Shown here piece after piece: positions 27,749 through 37,531 of a stretch of DNA of 62,493 bases. Every line of letters starts with the position of its first letter. Positions within the stretch are counted from its first letter, which is position 1. Both the position numbers and the translations under genes were made by a program. The notes below the pieces were generated by a model, which was not told the origin of the DNA, ran no database searches, and worked only from the letters and a program-made list of their open reading frames with translations. Origin of the DNA: Candidatus Latescibacterota bacterium. Lineage in GTDB: Bacteria; Latescibacterota; UBA2968. Location of the stretch: NCBI GenBank assembly GCA_022821275.1, contig JAJEDY010000071.1, positions 1 to 62,493 of the forward strand. Reading direction: 5' to 3'.

Positions 27749-29257
27749 TCAATTAACCCGCATAATCACGTGATAGCCCAGAGGGGTTTTGACAACCCCA
27801 CTGACTTCATTGGGTTTGAGTTTCATCACTGCAGCTTCAAAATCCGGATGCAAATCGCCCTTAGAGAAAAACCCCGTACTTCCGCCATTTTCTTTTGAAG
27901 GATCAATAGAATAACTCCTCGCCAAAGTGGCAAAATCTTCTCCGGCTTTGAGCTTATTTAAAATTTCCTGAGCTTCGGGTTCCGTCTTCACCAGAATATG
28001 CCGCACCCGCATCTTGCCCGCCTGAATCGACTTAATAATATCCAGATTGCCCTGTGCATCGCGCAGCGTACTGGCATCCTTGCTTTCGGCCATTGCCGTT
28101 TCATACGCTCTTCGCGCCTTATCAAAATCTCCCCGAGCCGAATAAATAAACCCCAGATTGTTGTGAACTTCGGCATCTTTGGAATCAATCGCCAATGCCT
28201 TCTCGTAAATCACACCTGCAGAATCGACCTTCTCCTCACCCAAATACAGCAATGCCAACCGCTTATAGGGCGCAATCCACTTGGGAGCGCGCGAAATACA
28301 GGTCAACAGTTCGGCCTTGGCCTGTGCAACATCGCCCTTAGCCACATAGACTTCTGCCAGCCGAAATCGCACCAGATTGCCATCGGGCGCGCGTTCCAAA
28401 ATACCTATCATCTCGCCAATACTGGCGTCAAAATTACCCCTGGCCGCGTACAACTGGGCAAGTGCATCGCGCACTTCGAGATCCTCCGGAGCGAGATCGC
28501 GCACTTTTTCCCATGCTGCCTGTGCAATATCTAAAGAATCCACTTCTGCACTCATAAAACCGAGCGCGCGATACACAGATGGATCTTCTGGTGCAGCCTC
28601 AACAGCCTGTCGATATGCCGAAAATGCCTGCTGCGTCATCCCCAGCGCGTGAAAAACCCCACCCCGATTGACCATCAACATCACATTGTCCGGATTGGCA
28701 GCAAGGCCGCGATCCATAACGGCGATTGCACTGAGTGTATCTCCAACCTCAATATGGGTCAGCGCCAGAGATTGATACGCCTCAATAAAATCGGGACGGC
28801 GTTTGAGTGCCGCTTCAAAATCGGCAATCGCTTCTCCAGGCTTGCCCAGATCGCTATTGAGAGAGGCGCGTTCTGCCAGAAGCAAAGCGGGTTCATCGCT
28901 TTGCCCAATACCCCGACTCAGCGCAGATAGAGCCTGAGAAATTTTGCCCTGCCGGGCGAACACCAGCGCCAGATCGCGATATCCGCGAACAGAACTCGGT
29001 TTTATCTCCACGACCTTTTGAAAAGCAGCAGCCGCAGCGTCCAATTGCCCGGCCTCTGCGTAAAGCGTACCCAAAAACCCGTGCGCTCCCACACTATCGG
29101 CATGTGCCTCGGCAAAAGCGCGCGCCACCGCGAGCGCCTCGTCAATTTTGCCGTCGCTGTAATGCGCCTCAATCTCTTTCAAAAAATCCCGCGCATCCAC
29201 AACCGAGGCCTGAAAAAAGATCATACCCCATACAAAACACAGCATCCACCGTTTCAA
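27749..29257 (-). CDS. Secreted TPR protein with C-terminal PpiC-type peptidyl-prolyl isomerase domain
   Basis: A 502-residue protein. A signal peptide (MLCFVWGMIFFQASVVDA) is followed by about ten TPR units (GAHGFLGTLYAEAGQLDAA, VHNNLGFIYSARGDFDKA) and then a parvulin domain (MRVRHILVKTEPEAQ, DFATLARSYSIDPSKENGG, PLGYHVI). Such proteins assist folding of exported or outer-membrane proteins. The start is probably TTG at 29257, since GGAGG lies 7 bases upstream; ATG 29245 is the alternative. Confidence 0.85.
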   Translation of the reverse strand: MKRWMLCFVWGMIFFQASVVDARDFLKEIEAHYSDGKIDEALAVARAFAEAHADSVGAHGFLGTLYAEAGQLDAAAAAFQKVVEIKPSSVRGYRDLALVFARQGKISQALSALSRGIGQSDEPALLLAERASLNSDLGKPGEAIADFEAALKRRPDFIEAYQSLALTHIEVGDTLSAIAVMDRGLAANPDNVMLMVNRGGVFHALGMTQQAFSAYRQAVEAAPEDPSVYRALGFMSAEVDSLDIAQAAWEKVRDLAPEDLEVRDALAQLYAARGNFDASIGEMIGILERAPDGNLVRFRLAEVYVAKGDVAQAKAELLTCISRAPKWIAPYKRLALLYLGEEKVDSAGVIYEKALAIDSKDAEVHNNLGFIYSARGDFDKARRAYETAMAESKDASTLRDAQGNLDIIKSIQAGKMRVRHILVKTEPEAQEILNKLKAGEDFATLARSYSIDPSKENGGSTGFFSKGDLHPDFEAAVMKLKPNEVSGVVKTPLGYHVIMRVN

Positions 29258-29273
29258 AACGCAACCTCCATCC

Positions 29274-29302
29274 TTGACAACTTCAACACAACACAATATA
29301 CT
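29274..29302 (+). promoter_or_regulatory. Near-consensus promoter giving a leaderless mRNA
   Basis: TTGACA (29274-29279), exactly 17 bp, TATACT (29297-29302). The ATG at 29311 falls 8 bases after the -10 hexamer, at the expected transcription start, and no Shine-Dalgarno fits between. Confidence 0.65.
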
Positions 29303-29310
29303 CACATTTC

Positions 29311-29868
29311 ATGAACTCTTTAAAACAAAACATCGTTCCACTCATAGCTTTTCTAATCGCTGGAAACACAGCGATACTCGCTTACGACCACTTGCCCTAC
29401 GTGATCCCCTATGTGGTCTTTAAGTATCCCATCGCCATTATCGTGCTCTACGCATTTTTTCGGCTCATCGCATTCGCAGAGCGTCGCCGCAGTGCCCAAC
29501 TCGACGAAGTGGGCTTGCTTCGTCCACTGCGCGACGGCGCATTCCTCGTATGCCTGCACGCACACCTGCGCGACCTCGGCATAGACCTGAACCTCTTATC
29601 GCCAGCGTCCAGCATGCACCTCGGCCTGTTATCATGGGCGATCACCCTCATCGGATATTACGCCCTTGAGCAACCCGGGGGACTCCCCGGTCGCGCAATC
29701 GATATCCTGTCCTCTTCTGCCACGCGCATCACAGTCTGCCGCGGATTCATCGTCTCGGGACTAATAGGCGTAATCGGCACATTCACGGCAATCGCGCAAC
29801 CCCTCTGGCTCGGCCTCCCCCTGCTTCTCGTATTCATTCGCGCCTATGCGTTCCGGAGAGGCTCGTGA
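29311..29868 (+). CDS. Small polytopic membrane protein, function unknown
   Basis: A 185-residue protein with about five hydrophobic segments (IVPLIAFLIAGNTAILAY, YPIAIIVLYAFFRLIAF, LGLLSWAITLIGYYAL, GFIVSGLIGVIGTFTAI, WLGLPLLLVFIRAYAF). I do not recognise it. Its stop overlaps the GTG start of the DMT transporter by 4 bases, so the two are probably translated together. It diverges from the TPR-PpiC gene. Confidence 0.75.
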   Translation: MNSLKQNIVPLIAFLIAGNTAILAYDHLPYVIPYVVFKYPIAIIVLYAFFRLIAFAERRRSAQLDEVGLLRPLRDGAFLVCLHAHLRDLGIDLNLLSPASSMHLGLLSWAITLIGYYALEQPGGLPGRAIDILSSSATRITVCRGFIVSGLIGVIGTFTAIAQPLWLGLPLLLVFIRAYAFRRGS

Positions 29869-30749
29869 ACGTACAGAACGAACGCCTCAACACCCGCGCA
29901 GCCCTGCTCAACCTCTTGACAGCAATCCTATGGGGTGGAAATTCCGTATCCATCAAACTCGGGCTATCTGGTATCCCACCACTTTGCCTGGCCGGCATGC
30001 GTTTTTTGCTCGGCGGCCTCGTCGTCTATATATGGACGCGCCCCCTGAAAATCGACCTGAAACTCAAATCCAACGAGCGACGAGGCATTATCGGCCTCAT
30101 TTTTCTTTTTCTCGCACAGATCTACCTGCTCAATGCGGGAACCGATTACACCCTCGCCAGCCGCTCAACCATCTTTATCTCGGCCTATCCCTTCTTCACC
30201 GCCTCGTTTGCACACCTCTTTATACCAGGCGACAAAATCAGCACGCGCAAAATGATCGGCATGGCATTGTCTTTTCTCGGCGTAATACTCATCTTTGCCG
30301 AAAGCCTATCACTCGGCGAACTTCAACACCTCCTGGGCGACATCCTCGTGCTCGCAAGTGCCGCTCTGCTCGGTGCCCGCCAGGTTTATCTCAAGCGCCT
30401 CGTCCAGAACATACACCCCGGAAAAGTCTTGATCTGGCAATCCGCACCCAGCGTACCCATCTTTTTTCTACTCAGCGCACTATTTGAAACACAGGCCATC
30501 CAACTCGATATCCGCGTCCTGAGTGCTGTTCTCTATCAGGGGCTCGTCGTCGCGGGATTCTGCTTTATCCTCCTCACCAGCCTGCTAAAACGCTATTCGG
30601 CCAGCCGCCTCTCTGTTTTTGGGTTCATCACCCCAATTGTCGGCGTCATCGTCAGCAATCTTCTCCTCGGCGACCCCATCTCACCCGCCATTCTCCTCAG
30701 CCTCGCACTCGTCGGCATCGGCATCACCATTGTCAATACGTCACAATGA
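29865..30749 (+). CDS. EamA/DMT-superfamily transporter
   Basis: A 294-residue protein with ten predicted helices and two EamA repeats: the first opens LLTAILWGGNSVSIKLGL, the second LLGDILVLASAALLGARQVYL. The C-terminal helices end in ALVGIGITIVNTSQ. DMT proteins export or import small metabolites. The start is GTG at 29865, overlapping the upstream stop. Confidence 0.88.
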   Translation: MNVQNERLNTRAALLNLLTAILWGGNSVSIKLGLSGIPPLCLAGMRFLLGGLVVYIWTRPLKIDLKLKSNERRGIIGLIFLFLAQIYLLNAGTDYTLASRSTIFISAYPFFTASFAHLFIPGDKISTRKMIGMALSFLGVILIFAESLSLGELQHLLGDILVLASAALLGARQVYLKRLVQNIHPGKVLIWQSAPSVPIFFLLSALFETQAIQLDIRVLSAVLYQGLVVAGFCFILLTSLLKRYSASRLSVFGFITPIVGVIVSNLLLGDPISPAILLSLALVGIGITIVNTSQ

Positions 30750-30832
30750 AGCCCCTCCCAAAACGCACAGCCTATCAATTTAGGCGGTCTCATTATACGC
30801 CGCAAGAAAAAACTGGTTTCAGAACCCAAAAC

Positions 30833-30914
30833 GAATCAGCGAATCTACGAATCAGCGAACACCGCCCATCCCTCCAAAATCAGTATGTACTGCCATTCGT
30901 CTATTCGTCTATTC
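30833..30914. repeat. Paired degenerate CGAAT tracts between convergent genes
   Basis: The plus strand has CGAATCAGCGAATC with a repeat of the unit (about 30833-30862). The opposite strand has GCGAATAGACGAATAGACG (about 30914-30894), starting two to three bases after the sulfatase stop. Each tract points in the direction of the gene it follows. Nothing else is seen in 30750-30919. Confidence 0.6.
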
Positions 30915-30919
30915 GCGCT

Positions 30920-32299
30920 TTACTCCAGCCGAATATCCGGCAACTCAAAATCATCGCCCGTGTCTTCAATCCACTGCGCGAGACGCTCGTGGCACCGCTC
31001 CTTCTCCTTCTGGAACGCCCTGTTATAAACGTAATTCGCCTGCTCATACGGATCATCCGCCGTATTGAAAAGCAACCAATCATTATTCGGCGTACAGGCA
31101 TATTTCCATCCATCTCGCATCACCACAGCCCGCCATGCCTTGTTCACAGTGTGCGAATGCATCTTTCGGGGAATCTGCTGTAAATACGCCGAATCGGGTT
31201 CTGCATTTCTACTGGGTTTCCCCTTGAACTCGGCGGCATTGCTGGAAATACAGTGACCCGAATAATCGTACCCGACCATACCCTCGGGAACGGGAATACC
31301 ACAAAGGCCCAGCGTAGTAGGTGCAATATCCACGTGATTGATCACCGCATCAGTAGAGCCCGTATTCATATTAGCACCACCCCCCACCTTACCGATAATA
31401 AACGGAATGCGGATCGACTCTTCCCACGGCGATGACTTGCCCGTCTGCGCGTGGCTCCACAGCATATCGCCGTGATCGGAAAAGAAAATCACATAAGTCT
31501 CCCGATCAACACCCATATCTTTGAGAGCCATGCGAATCCGCCCCACATTGTAATCCAGATTCTCCACCATCGCGTAATAACCCGCATGATCCAGGGCTGC
31601 CCGCTCGCGGATTCGGGGAACATTCGGCACATTGTGCCGAAGCTGGATATCCGACGGATGAATCCGGGGTGCCCCGCGGTCCGGATTTGTAGGCGGCACA
31701 AAGGGACTGTGGGGCGGTTGCACCGAAAGCACGGCAAAAAACGGCTGATAATCTTCTTCCTCGCCCACATGATCCACAAGATGGTCTAAAAATAAGGTCG
31801 TCAGGCTATCGGTTTCGTACCCGTCCAAACGCCGGGGCGTTTCGCCCTCCGAACCATAAACATAGCACTCGTTCTGATTGTTGTTATTCTCATACCCCAT
31901 CCAGTACTGAAAATTCCCCCTGCGCTCGGGAGGAACACAGTTCTCCCGAGCATTGGAACCGTCCAAATGCCACTTGCCGACATAAGCCGTGTGATACCCC
32001 GCATCATTAAAAGGCATGGCAACAGTCGGAATCGCTGGATCCAGTGGAGACGGCGTCTGCGTCACCCCATTTTGATGCGGATAAGTACCCGTCAACAGCG
32101 CACCGCGAAAAGGCGAGCACCACGGCGCACCGGAAACCGCGCAGTCAAAGCGCATACCCTCGCGCGCGAGATTGTCAATATTCGGCGTAAACACATTGGG
32201 ATCGCCCCGATAGCTCAATGCGTGCACGCGGTGCTGATCCCCAAAAATCCAGATGACATTCGGTTTGCGAACAGGGCGAAACGAAAATTGCTCATTCAT
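30920..32299 (-). CDS. Type I sulfatase (formylglycine-dependent)
   Basis: A 459-residue alkaline-phosphatase-fold protein. It opens with NVIWIFGDQHR (metal-site Asp) and has the sulfatase CxPxR motif as CSPFR about residue 61, whose Cys becomes formylglycine. Further site residues are in YVGKWHLDGSN and VIFFSDHGDMLW. There is no signal peptide, so it is probably cytoplasmic. GAGAGG lies 7 bases upstream. It is the last gene of the long catabolic run. Confidence 0.92.
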   Translation of the reverse strand: MNEQFSFRPVRKPNVIWIFGDQHRVHALSYRGDPNVFTPNIDNLAREGMRFDCAVSGAPWCSPFRGALLTGTYPHQNGVTQTPSPLDPAIPTVAMPFNDAGYHTAYVGKWHLDGSNARENCVPPERRGNFQYWMGYENNNNQNECYVYGSEGETPRRLDGYETDSLTTLFLDHLVDHVGEEEDYQPFFAVLSVQPPHSPFVPPTNPDRGAPRIHPSDIQLRHNVPNVPRIRERAALDHAGYYAMVENLDYNVGRIRMALKDMGVDRETYVIFFSDHGDMLWSHAQTGKSSPWEESIRIPFIIGKVGGGANMNTGSTDAVINHVDIAPTTLGLCGIPVPEGMVGYDYSGHCISSNAAEFKGKPSRNAEPDSAYLQQIPRKMHSHTVNKAWRAVVMRDGWKYACTPNNDWLLFNTADDPYEQANYVYNRAFQKEKERCHERLAQWIEDTGDDFELPDIRLE

Positions 32300-32311
32300 A
32301 GTAAAACCTCT

Positions 32312-34858
32312 CTAATGCTCATGCCCGTGATCGTGTAAGGGCGTATGATCGTGATAAATACCGTGCTTATGCATCTGCTGATGCAAGCGATTGTGCGCGG
32401 CCTCCAGCGTAGCGCGCATCTGTTTCAGACGCCTCGCCTCGGGTCGCGGTGCGAGCGTATCCAGATAGGCAATAGCCCCTTCAATCTGTTCCAAAACCGT
32501 CGTAGCATCCGCCTGTGAAAAAATGGACCTTCCCTCCACAACCACCTGCACAGCACTCGTATGTGCGGCAATCTCGCCGTGCTGTCCCTTATAACTTCCG
32601 CGCACCCTCAGGGCAATCCACGTCGAATCCTCCACCCGTACCTCTGCACGCCCCGACGCCGACAGACGCTTATCCACATTCACCTGCTCGTGCGTCAGCC
32701 CGCCCACAACGATCTCGACCTGATCAATCGGCAAACGCACCGACGCCACCTCCCACGTCACATTGACCGTCCCGCCAGAAGCAGGCAACTGCACCCGTGA
32801 ACCCGGAGCCTTTCCCTCCACCTGAATCTCTGCGAGCGGTCCCACCGTCACAAACGTATGACCCGCTTTTGTCGCCGCCATCCAGTTCTCATAGCTAAAC
32901 TCGCGATCTCCCAAATGCGTATAAGTACGCACCCCGCCGAGTTGCGACGCAGCCGCCATCTTATCCGAACCACCCACAACCGGAATGTGGTATCCCAAAT
33001 TCAAATAGCGATACCAATCGGCAATCCCATAGGGATTGATCTGTGCATTGTGCGGATTAAACGTCATCATCTCCATCGCGTGGATCAGACCCAGCACAAT
33101 ATCTGCCGCGCGTTCGCACTGTGGATTTGGACCGTGCGGCATCACCACCAGCCCACCCTGATCAATGCACTGCTGCGCCCACTCTGCCATCGTGACTTCC
33201 TGTGCATCGCCCAGCGCGGATTCCGACGGACCACCCGAACACAGCGGATGAATCATAAGCCCCGAATAACCCAGCAGCGAAATATGCCCGAGCACCTGCA
33301 TGCGATTCTCGGTGCCAACGCGCACGAGAAACTCCCCATCCCCACCAAAATCCCGTGCGCCAAAAGTCGTCTTCCCATCAAAATCCGACACATTGCTGAA
33401 CATTTCACCCCACTGGCTCGCCAGCAAATTCACCACATTCACACCCTCGCCCTCGCCTTCCAGAAGCGCCGTTTGCGGACTCAAAAAATGCACATGCGTA
33501 TCGGCAGTCACCCACCCCTTTTCCCGCCACTTGAGCACGCAGTCAATTTCAAAAGTAATCACATCAGTATCGGGACCAACCGTGAACTTCTCGCGGATCG
33601 GCGCAATCTCATATCCCTTCTGAATATCGGCATACACATCGCCCAAAGGCAGATCTGCCACGCATTCCCCCGGGATATAACAATACTGATTCAACCCATT
33701 GACGTGTTCGCCGTAATTGTCCTCAAACCAGTGCGGGTTCACCTTGCGATGATACCCCTTAGGCGGCAAATATTCCCCAGCCTCACCGTGCATGTGCAAC
33801 CGCACAGCAACCGGCGTCTCCGTCCCTTTCTCCACCACGCGAATTGCGACCGGACGATGTGCGGATCGCACCTCCACGATCTGCTTTGCATCTGTCAGAT
33901 CGTAAGCCTGCGCCTCCCCATCCCCTTCCACACCCACGTAAAGCTTCCCCTGTGGGTGTGCGATATACTCGACAACCACCGCAGAAGAAGACCGCTCGGG
34001 CTGCACATCTACCTCTGCACCCAACCAGCGTTCCGCATCGTAATCCAGCACAGCCCGCGCCGACATCACCACGCCCAGGTCAATATCTATATCCTCAAGC
34101 TCGCCATTCCCGTTCAACTGCGCGCCCTCGGGCAATTCCAACCTCAATTTTTGGCGCACACCCGGCCGCAACGGATGATCTTCGACCTGCGTATGCGTTA
34201 TCCCCAGCACCAGCGACCGCTCCTTCCTGGGAACCAATGTCAGATGCCCAATAGGTTTCTCCGGATGGGGATTGGGCAACGCATAAACCCACAGTTTTAT
34301 GCGCCCGCCATCTCGCCCAGAACTGTGCCGCGTCTCAGCGCGACCATAAGCCGAAGCAGGACGACGCCCCAGACCGTGTTCATCCGTCGCACCCATCACA
34401 ACCCCCGGTTTCGCCGCAGGCATCGCTGCAAACGCACTTGCCCCCCACCCAATACGGGACTGTTGAATCGCAAACCGGCGCAAAATGCGCGTCGCCTCAG
34501 TCTCGCCACCTTCATACGCCAGCACGTAATCCGACACGTGATCACCCAATTCATTGCCATCCATAGCAAAATCGGCCAACTCCTCCTGGTAATTACTCAC
34601 GCGATTTTCAACCCCGTGCAAAAACACCACATAGCTCGCCTTCACACCGCCCATATCAACGCGCACAGCATCGCTGTCGAGCAATATCCCATTGGGTTCG
34701 CCTGACGCGCCCAGATCAAATGGCATTCCCAGAATGGATTGCCTACCATACACTGCCCCTAAATCTTCACCACCAAACCCATCCAATTGCACGCGATCCA
34801 CATTGTAATTTTCCGCCAGCGAAACCGGCGTAAAATGTTCAGATGGGGGAATATTCAT
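32312..34858 (-). CDS. CehA/McbA-family metallohydrolase with a His-rich tail
   Basis: An 848-residue protein. A long beta-rich N-terminal region precedes a PHP-like hydrolase core with WVTADTHVHFLSP, IHPLCSGG, VVMPHGPN and VVGGSDKMAA as likely metal-site segments. CehA and McbA hydrolyse carbaryl esters, but most homologues are uncharacterised. The last 27 residues hold ten His (for example MHKHGIYHDHTPLHDHGHEH), suggesting metal binding or storage. GAGGTG lies 5 bases upstream. Confidence 0.85.
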   Translation of the reverse strand: MNIPPSEHFTPVSLAENYNVDRVQLDGFGGEDLGAVYGRQSILGMPFDLGASGEPNGILLDSDAVRVDMGGVKASYVVFLHGVENRVSNYQEELADFAMDGNELGDHVSDYVLAYEGGETEATRILRRFAIQQSRIGWGASAFAAMPAAKPGVVMGATDEHGLGRRPASAYGRAETRHSSGRDGGRIKLWVYALPNPHPEKPIGHLTLVPRKERSLVLGITHTQVEDHPLRPGVRQKLRLELPEGAQLNGNGELEDIDIDLGVVMSARAVLDYDAERWLGAEVDVQPERSSSAVVVEYIAHPQGKLYVGVEGDGEAQAYDLTDAKQIVEVRSAHRPVAIRVVEKGTETPVAVRLHMHGEAGEYLPPKGYHRKVNPHWFEDNYGEHVNGLNQYCYIPGECVADLPLGDVYADIQKGYEIAPIREKFTVGPDTDVITFEIDCVLKWREKGWVTADTHVHFLSPQTALLEGEGEGVNVVNLLASQWGEMFSNVSDFDGKTTFGARDFGGDGEFLVRVGTENRMQVLGHISLLGYSGLMIHPLCSGGPSESALGDAQEVTMAEWAQQCIDQGGLVVMPHGPNPQCERAADIVLGLIHAMEMMTFNPHNAQINPYGIADWYRYLNLGYHIPVVGGSDKMAAASQLGGVRTYTHLGDREFSYENWMAATKAGHTFVTVGPLAEIQVEGKAPGSRVQLPASGGTVNVTWEVASVRLPIDQVEIVVGGLTHEQVNVDKRLSASGRAEVRVEDSTWIALRVRGSYKGQHGEIAAHTSAVQVVVEGRSIFSQADATTVLEQIEGAIAYLDTLAPRPEARRLKQMRATLEAAHNRLHQQMHKHGIYHDHTPLHDHGHEH

Positions 34859-34870
34859 AGCACACCTCGT

Positions 34871-36739
34871 CTAAAAGAAATACCGCTCATTCTTCACCAT
34901 AACCTCAAATTCTTCTCTCGCCTTCTGCACCTCTTCCACCGTCGAAACCTCGGCAACTGGTACATCCCACCAACTCTCATAGCCCGGCACGCGCACATCG
35001 CGATCTACCTCCACGGCAATCACCGTCGTGCGATCCACAGATCGCGCCTCCTCAATCGCCCTCATCAACCCTTCTCTGCCTTCGGGCCGCAACACACACG
35101 CACCCAAACTCTCGGCATTTGTCGCCAAATCGGTCGGCACATTCTCGCCATCCAATTGCCCCGTCTGCTCATCGCGCATCTTATAACTTGTCCCAAACTC
35201 ATGCGCGCCCACAGCATCTGACAAACCCCCAATACTCGCAAAACCGTGATTATCCAGCAGCACAATATTCAGCTTAATCCCTTCCTGCACCGCCGTCGCA
35301 ATCTCCTGTGCCATCATCAAATACGACCCATCCCCAACCATCACATACACCTCCCGGGAGGGATCGGCCATCTTAATGCCCAAACCTCCGGCAATCTCGT
35401 ATCCCATGCACGAGTATCCATACTCGAGGTGGTACCCCTTGGGATTGCGCGTCCGCCACAACTTGTGAAGATCGCCCGGCATACTGCCCGCCGCACAAAT
35501 CATGACATCCTCCGGCGCCGAACCTTCATTTACCGCGCCAATCACCTCACCCTGGCTCAAAACGGGCCGATGCCCCAAATTGTAAATGCGATCCACCTCG
35601 GCCTCCCACCCCTCTCGAAATGCGGCAACCCGCTGTGTCAAATCCCCCGACACGCGATACCCCTGCACCGCCTCTGCAAGCTCCTCCAACACCACCCGCG
35701 CATCGCCCACCAGCGGCAGCGCACCGTGCTTAGCCGCATCAAATTCCGCCACATTAATCGCGATAAATTTCACATCCGGATTTTGAAACGCCGTCTTTGA
35801 AGCCGTCGTAAAATCGCTCAATCGCGTACCAATAGCGATCACCAGATCCGCTTCCCGCGCAACAATATTCGCCCCCGGTGTCCCCGTCACGCCCACCGCA
35901 CCTAAATTATTGGCGTGGTCGTAACTAAGCGACCCCTTGCCCGCCTGTGTCTCGCCCACGGGAATACCCGTCTGCTCGACAAATGCCGCCAGCGCGTCTG
36001 TCGCCTCGCTGTACAACACTCCCCCGCCCGCAATCACCATGGGCTGCACACTCTCCCGAATCCACGCCGCTGCTTTTGACACCAGATCGCGATCCGCCCG
36101 ATTGCGCGGCACCACCCACACCCGTTTATCAAACAACGCCTCGGGATAATCAAACGCCTCTGTCTGTGTATCCTGCGGACAACACAGCGTCACAGCGCCC
36201 GTCTCAACAGGCGAAGTCAAAACCCGCATCGCCTCGGGCAGTGCCAAAATCGCCTGATCTGCCCGATTCAACCGATCCCAGTACCGCGACACCGGCTTAA
36301 AACAATCATTCACAGAAATATCCTGTGACGCACTGGACTCCAACTGTTGCAACACAGGCGCCACATTTCGCCGCGCAAAAATATCACCCGGCAGCAGCAA
36401 CACCGGCAAACGATTAATCGTCGCCGTCGCCGCGCCCGTCACCATATTAGTCGCCCCCGGTCCAATCGACGTCGTACACGCCAGTGTGCCCAACCGATTC
36501 TTCATCTTGGCATAAGCCGCAGCCGTATGCACCATCGCCTGTTCATTGCGCGTCTGGTAATACCGAAACTCATCGCGATACTCGTGCAGCGCCTGACCGA
36601 TCCCCGCCACATTCCCATGCCCAAAAATACCCGACATCCCCGCAAAAAAGGGCTGCTCAACCCCATCGCGCGAAACGTACTGCGCCTTTAAAAACTGAAC
36701 AATCGCCTGTGCCATTGTCAATCGTCGCGTCTTTCCCAT
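34871..36739 (-). CDS. iolD: ThDP-dependent trihydroxycyclohexanedione hydrolase (IolD-like)
   Basis: A 622-residue enzyme of the acetolactate-synthase fold. It matches IolD: RLTMAQAIVQFLKAQYV, GIFGHGNVAGIGQAL, the catalytic Glu in RNEQAMVHTA, TTSIGPGATNMVTGAA, and the ThDP motif GDGSYLMM to VLLDNHG. IolD opens the ring of the diketone in myo-inositol catabolism. No other iol gene is in the window, so the substrate could be a related ring compound. It starts one base after the PhyH stop. Confidence 0.88.
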   Translation of the reverse strand: MGKTRRLTMAQAIVQFLKAQYVSRDGVEQPFFAGMSGIFGHGNVAGIGQALHEYRDEFRYYQTRNEQAMVHTAAAYAKMKNRLGTLACTTSIGPGATNMVTGAATATINRLPVLLLPGDIFARRNVAPVLQQLESSASQDISVNDCFKPVSRYWDRLNRADQAILALPEAMRVLTSPVETGAVTLCCPQDTQTEAFDYPEALFDKRVWVVPRNRADRDLVSKAAAWIRESVQPMVIAGGGVLYSEATDALAAFVEQTGIPVGETQAGKGSLSYDHANNLGAVGVTGTPGANIVAREADLVIAIGTRLSDFTTASKTAFQNPDVKFIAINVAEFDAAKHGALPLVGDARVVLEELAEAVQGYRVSGDLTQRVAAFREGWEAEVDRIYNLGHRPVLSQGEVIGAVNEGSAPEDVMICAAGSMPGDLHKLWRTRNPKGYHLEYGYSCMGYEIAGGLGIKMADPSREVYVMVGDGSYLMMAQEIATAVQEGIKLNIVLLDNHGFASIGGLSDAVGAHEFGTSYKMRDEQTGQLDGENVPTDLATNAESLGACVLRPEGREGLMRAIEEARSVDRTTVIAVEVDRDVRVPGYESWWDVPVAEVSTVEEVQKAREEFEVMVKNERYFF

Positions 36740-36740
36740 G

Positions 36741-37520
36741 TTATCCCTCGTCTATTCGCACATCCGGCCGGTCGTGTACACCGGGAGACAACAAAATCCG
36801 CTTCTGTTGCTCAGTCAGCCCCTCATAAACCGAACTATCGTACCCCTTTGGCGCAGAAATCAAATGCCCCGGACCGTATTTGTAAAGCAACACCCTGCGC
36901 TCGTGGTCTGCCCGCCACGGCAACGTACCGTGTACCAGAGCCTCCGTAAAAAAAATCGCATCCCCCGCCTTTGCCTCTGGCTGCACAACATAGTGCGGAA
37001 CCCGATCAAACCGCTGCACATCGCGCGGCAAATCCATCCTGAAATTGCTCTTGTGACTGCCTCGCACACAGGCAAACCCCCCATCTCCCGCATTGGCGTC
37101 CGACAACACATATGTCAACACCGACAAACCACACTGCATCACGCCATCTCGATACCTGTAATAATGGTGAAACAAATCCGGTTTGCCGCCGTGCAAACTG
37201 CCACGCCTCCCATTCTTCAGCATAAAAATGGCATAATCGTGATCCAGACGAAACTTCGGTCCCAGTAAGTCAACGAGATAAGGCACCACTTTGGGATGAT
37301 CGATTAAATCTCGACACGCCACATCCCAATCCACAATACTCGGTGCGCGACGCACACCTTTGGCATTGCCAAATTCATTATCTGCCTCCACATCCCCGTA
37401 ATCCCTGGGAAATTCTCGATCTGCCACCGCATTGAGCACATCCAATTCCTCTTGACTCAACACATCTTTAATCACCAGATACCCGTCGAGATCAAACATA
37501 AATTTTTCTTCTGGGGTCAT
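36741..37520 (-). CDS. Phytanoyl-CoA dioxygenase (PhyH) family protein
   Basis: A 259-residue oxygenase. The proximal iron site is probably in GSLHGGKPDLFHHY, unlike the HQD of the other PhyH gene in this window, and the distal His in EALVHGTLPW. GGFACVRGSHKSNF is typical of the family. GGAG lies 9 bases upstream. It sits between an SGNH hydrolase and the IolD-like gene. Confidence 0.85.
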   Translation of the reverse strand: MTPEEKFMFDLDGYLVIKDVLSQEELDVLNAVADREFPRDYGDVEADNEFGNAKGVRRAPSIVDWDVACRDLIDHPKVVPYLVDLLGPKFRLDHDYAIFMLKNGRRGSLHGGKPDLFHHYYRYRDGVMQCGLSVLTYVLSDANAGDGGFACVRGSHKSNFRMDLPRDVQRFDRVPHYVVQPEAKAGDAIFFTEALVHGTLPWRADHERRVLLYKYGPGHLISAPKGYDSSVYEGLTEQQKRILLSPGVHDRPDVRIDEG

Positions 37521-37531
37521 ATCGCATACTC

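Noticed and set aside
32858-34705. 615-codon open frame antisense to the CehA-like gene
   Set aside because: It is His/Arg/Pro/Ile-rich without a family, lacks a ribosome site and mirrors the codon use of the real gene.
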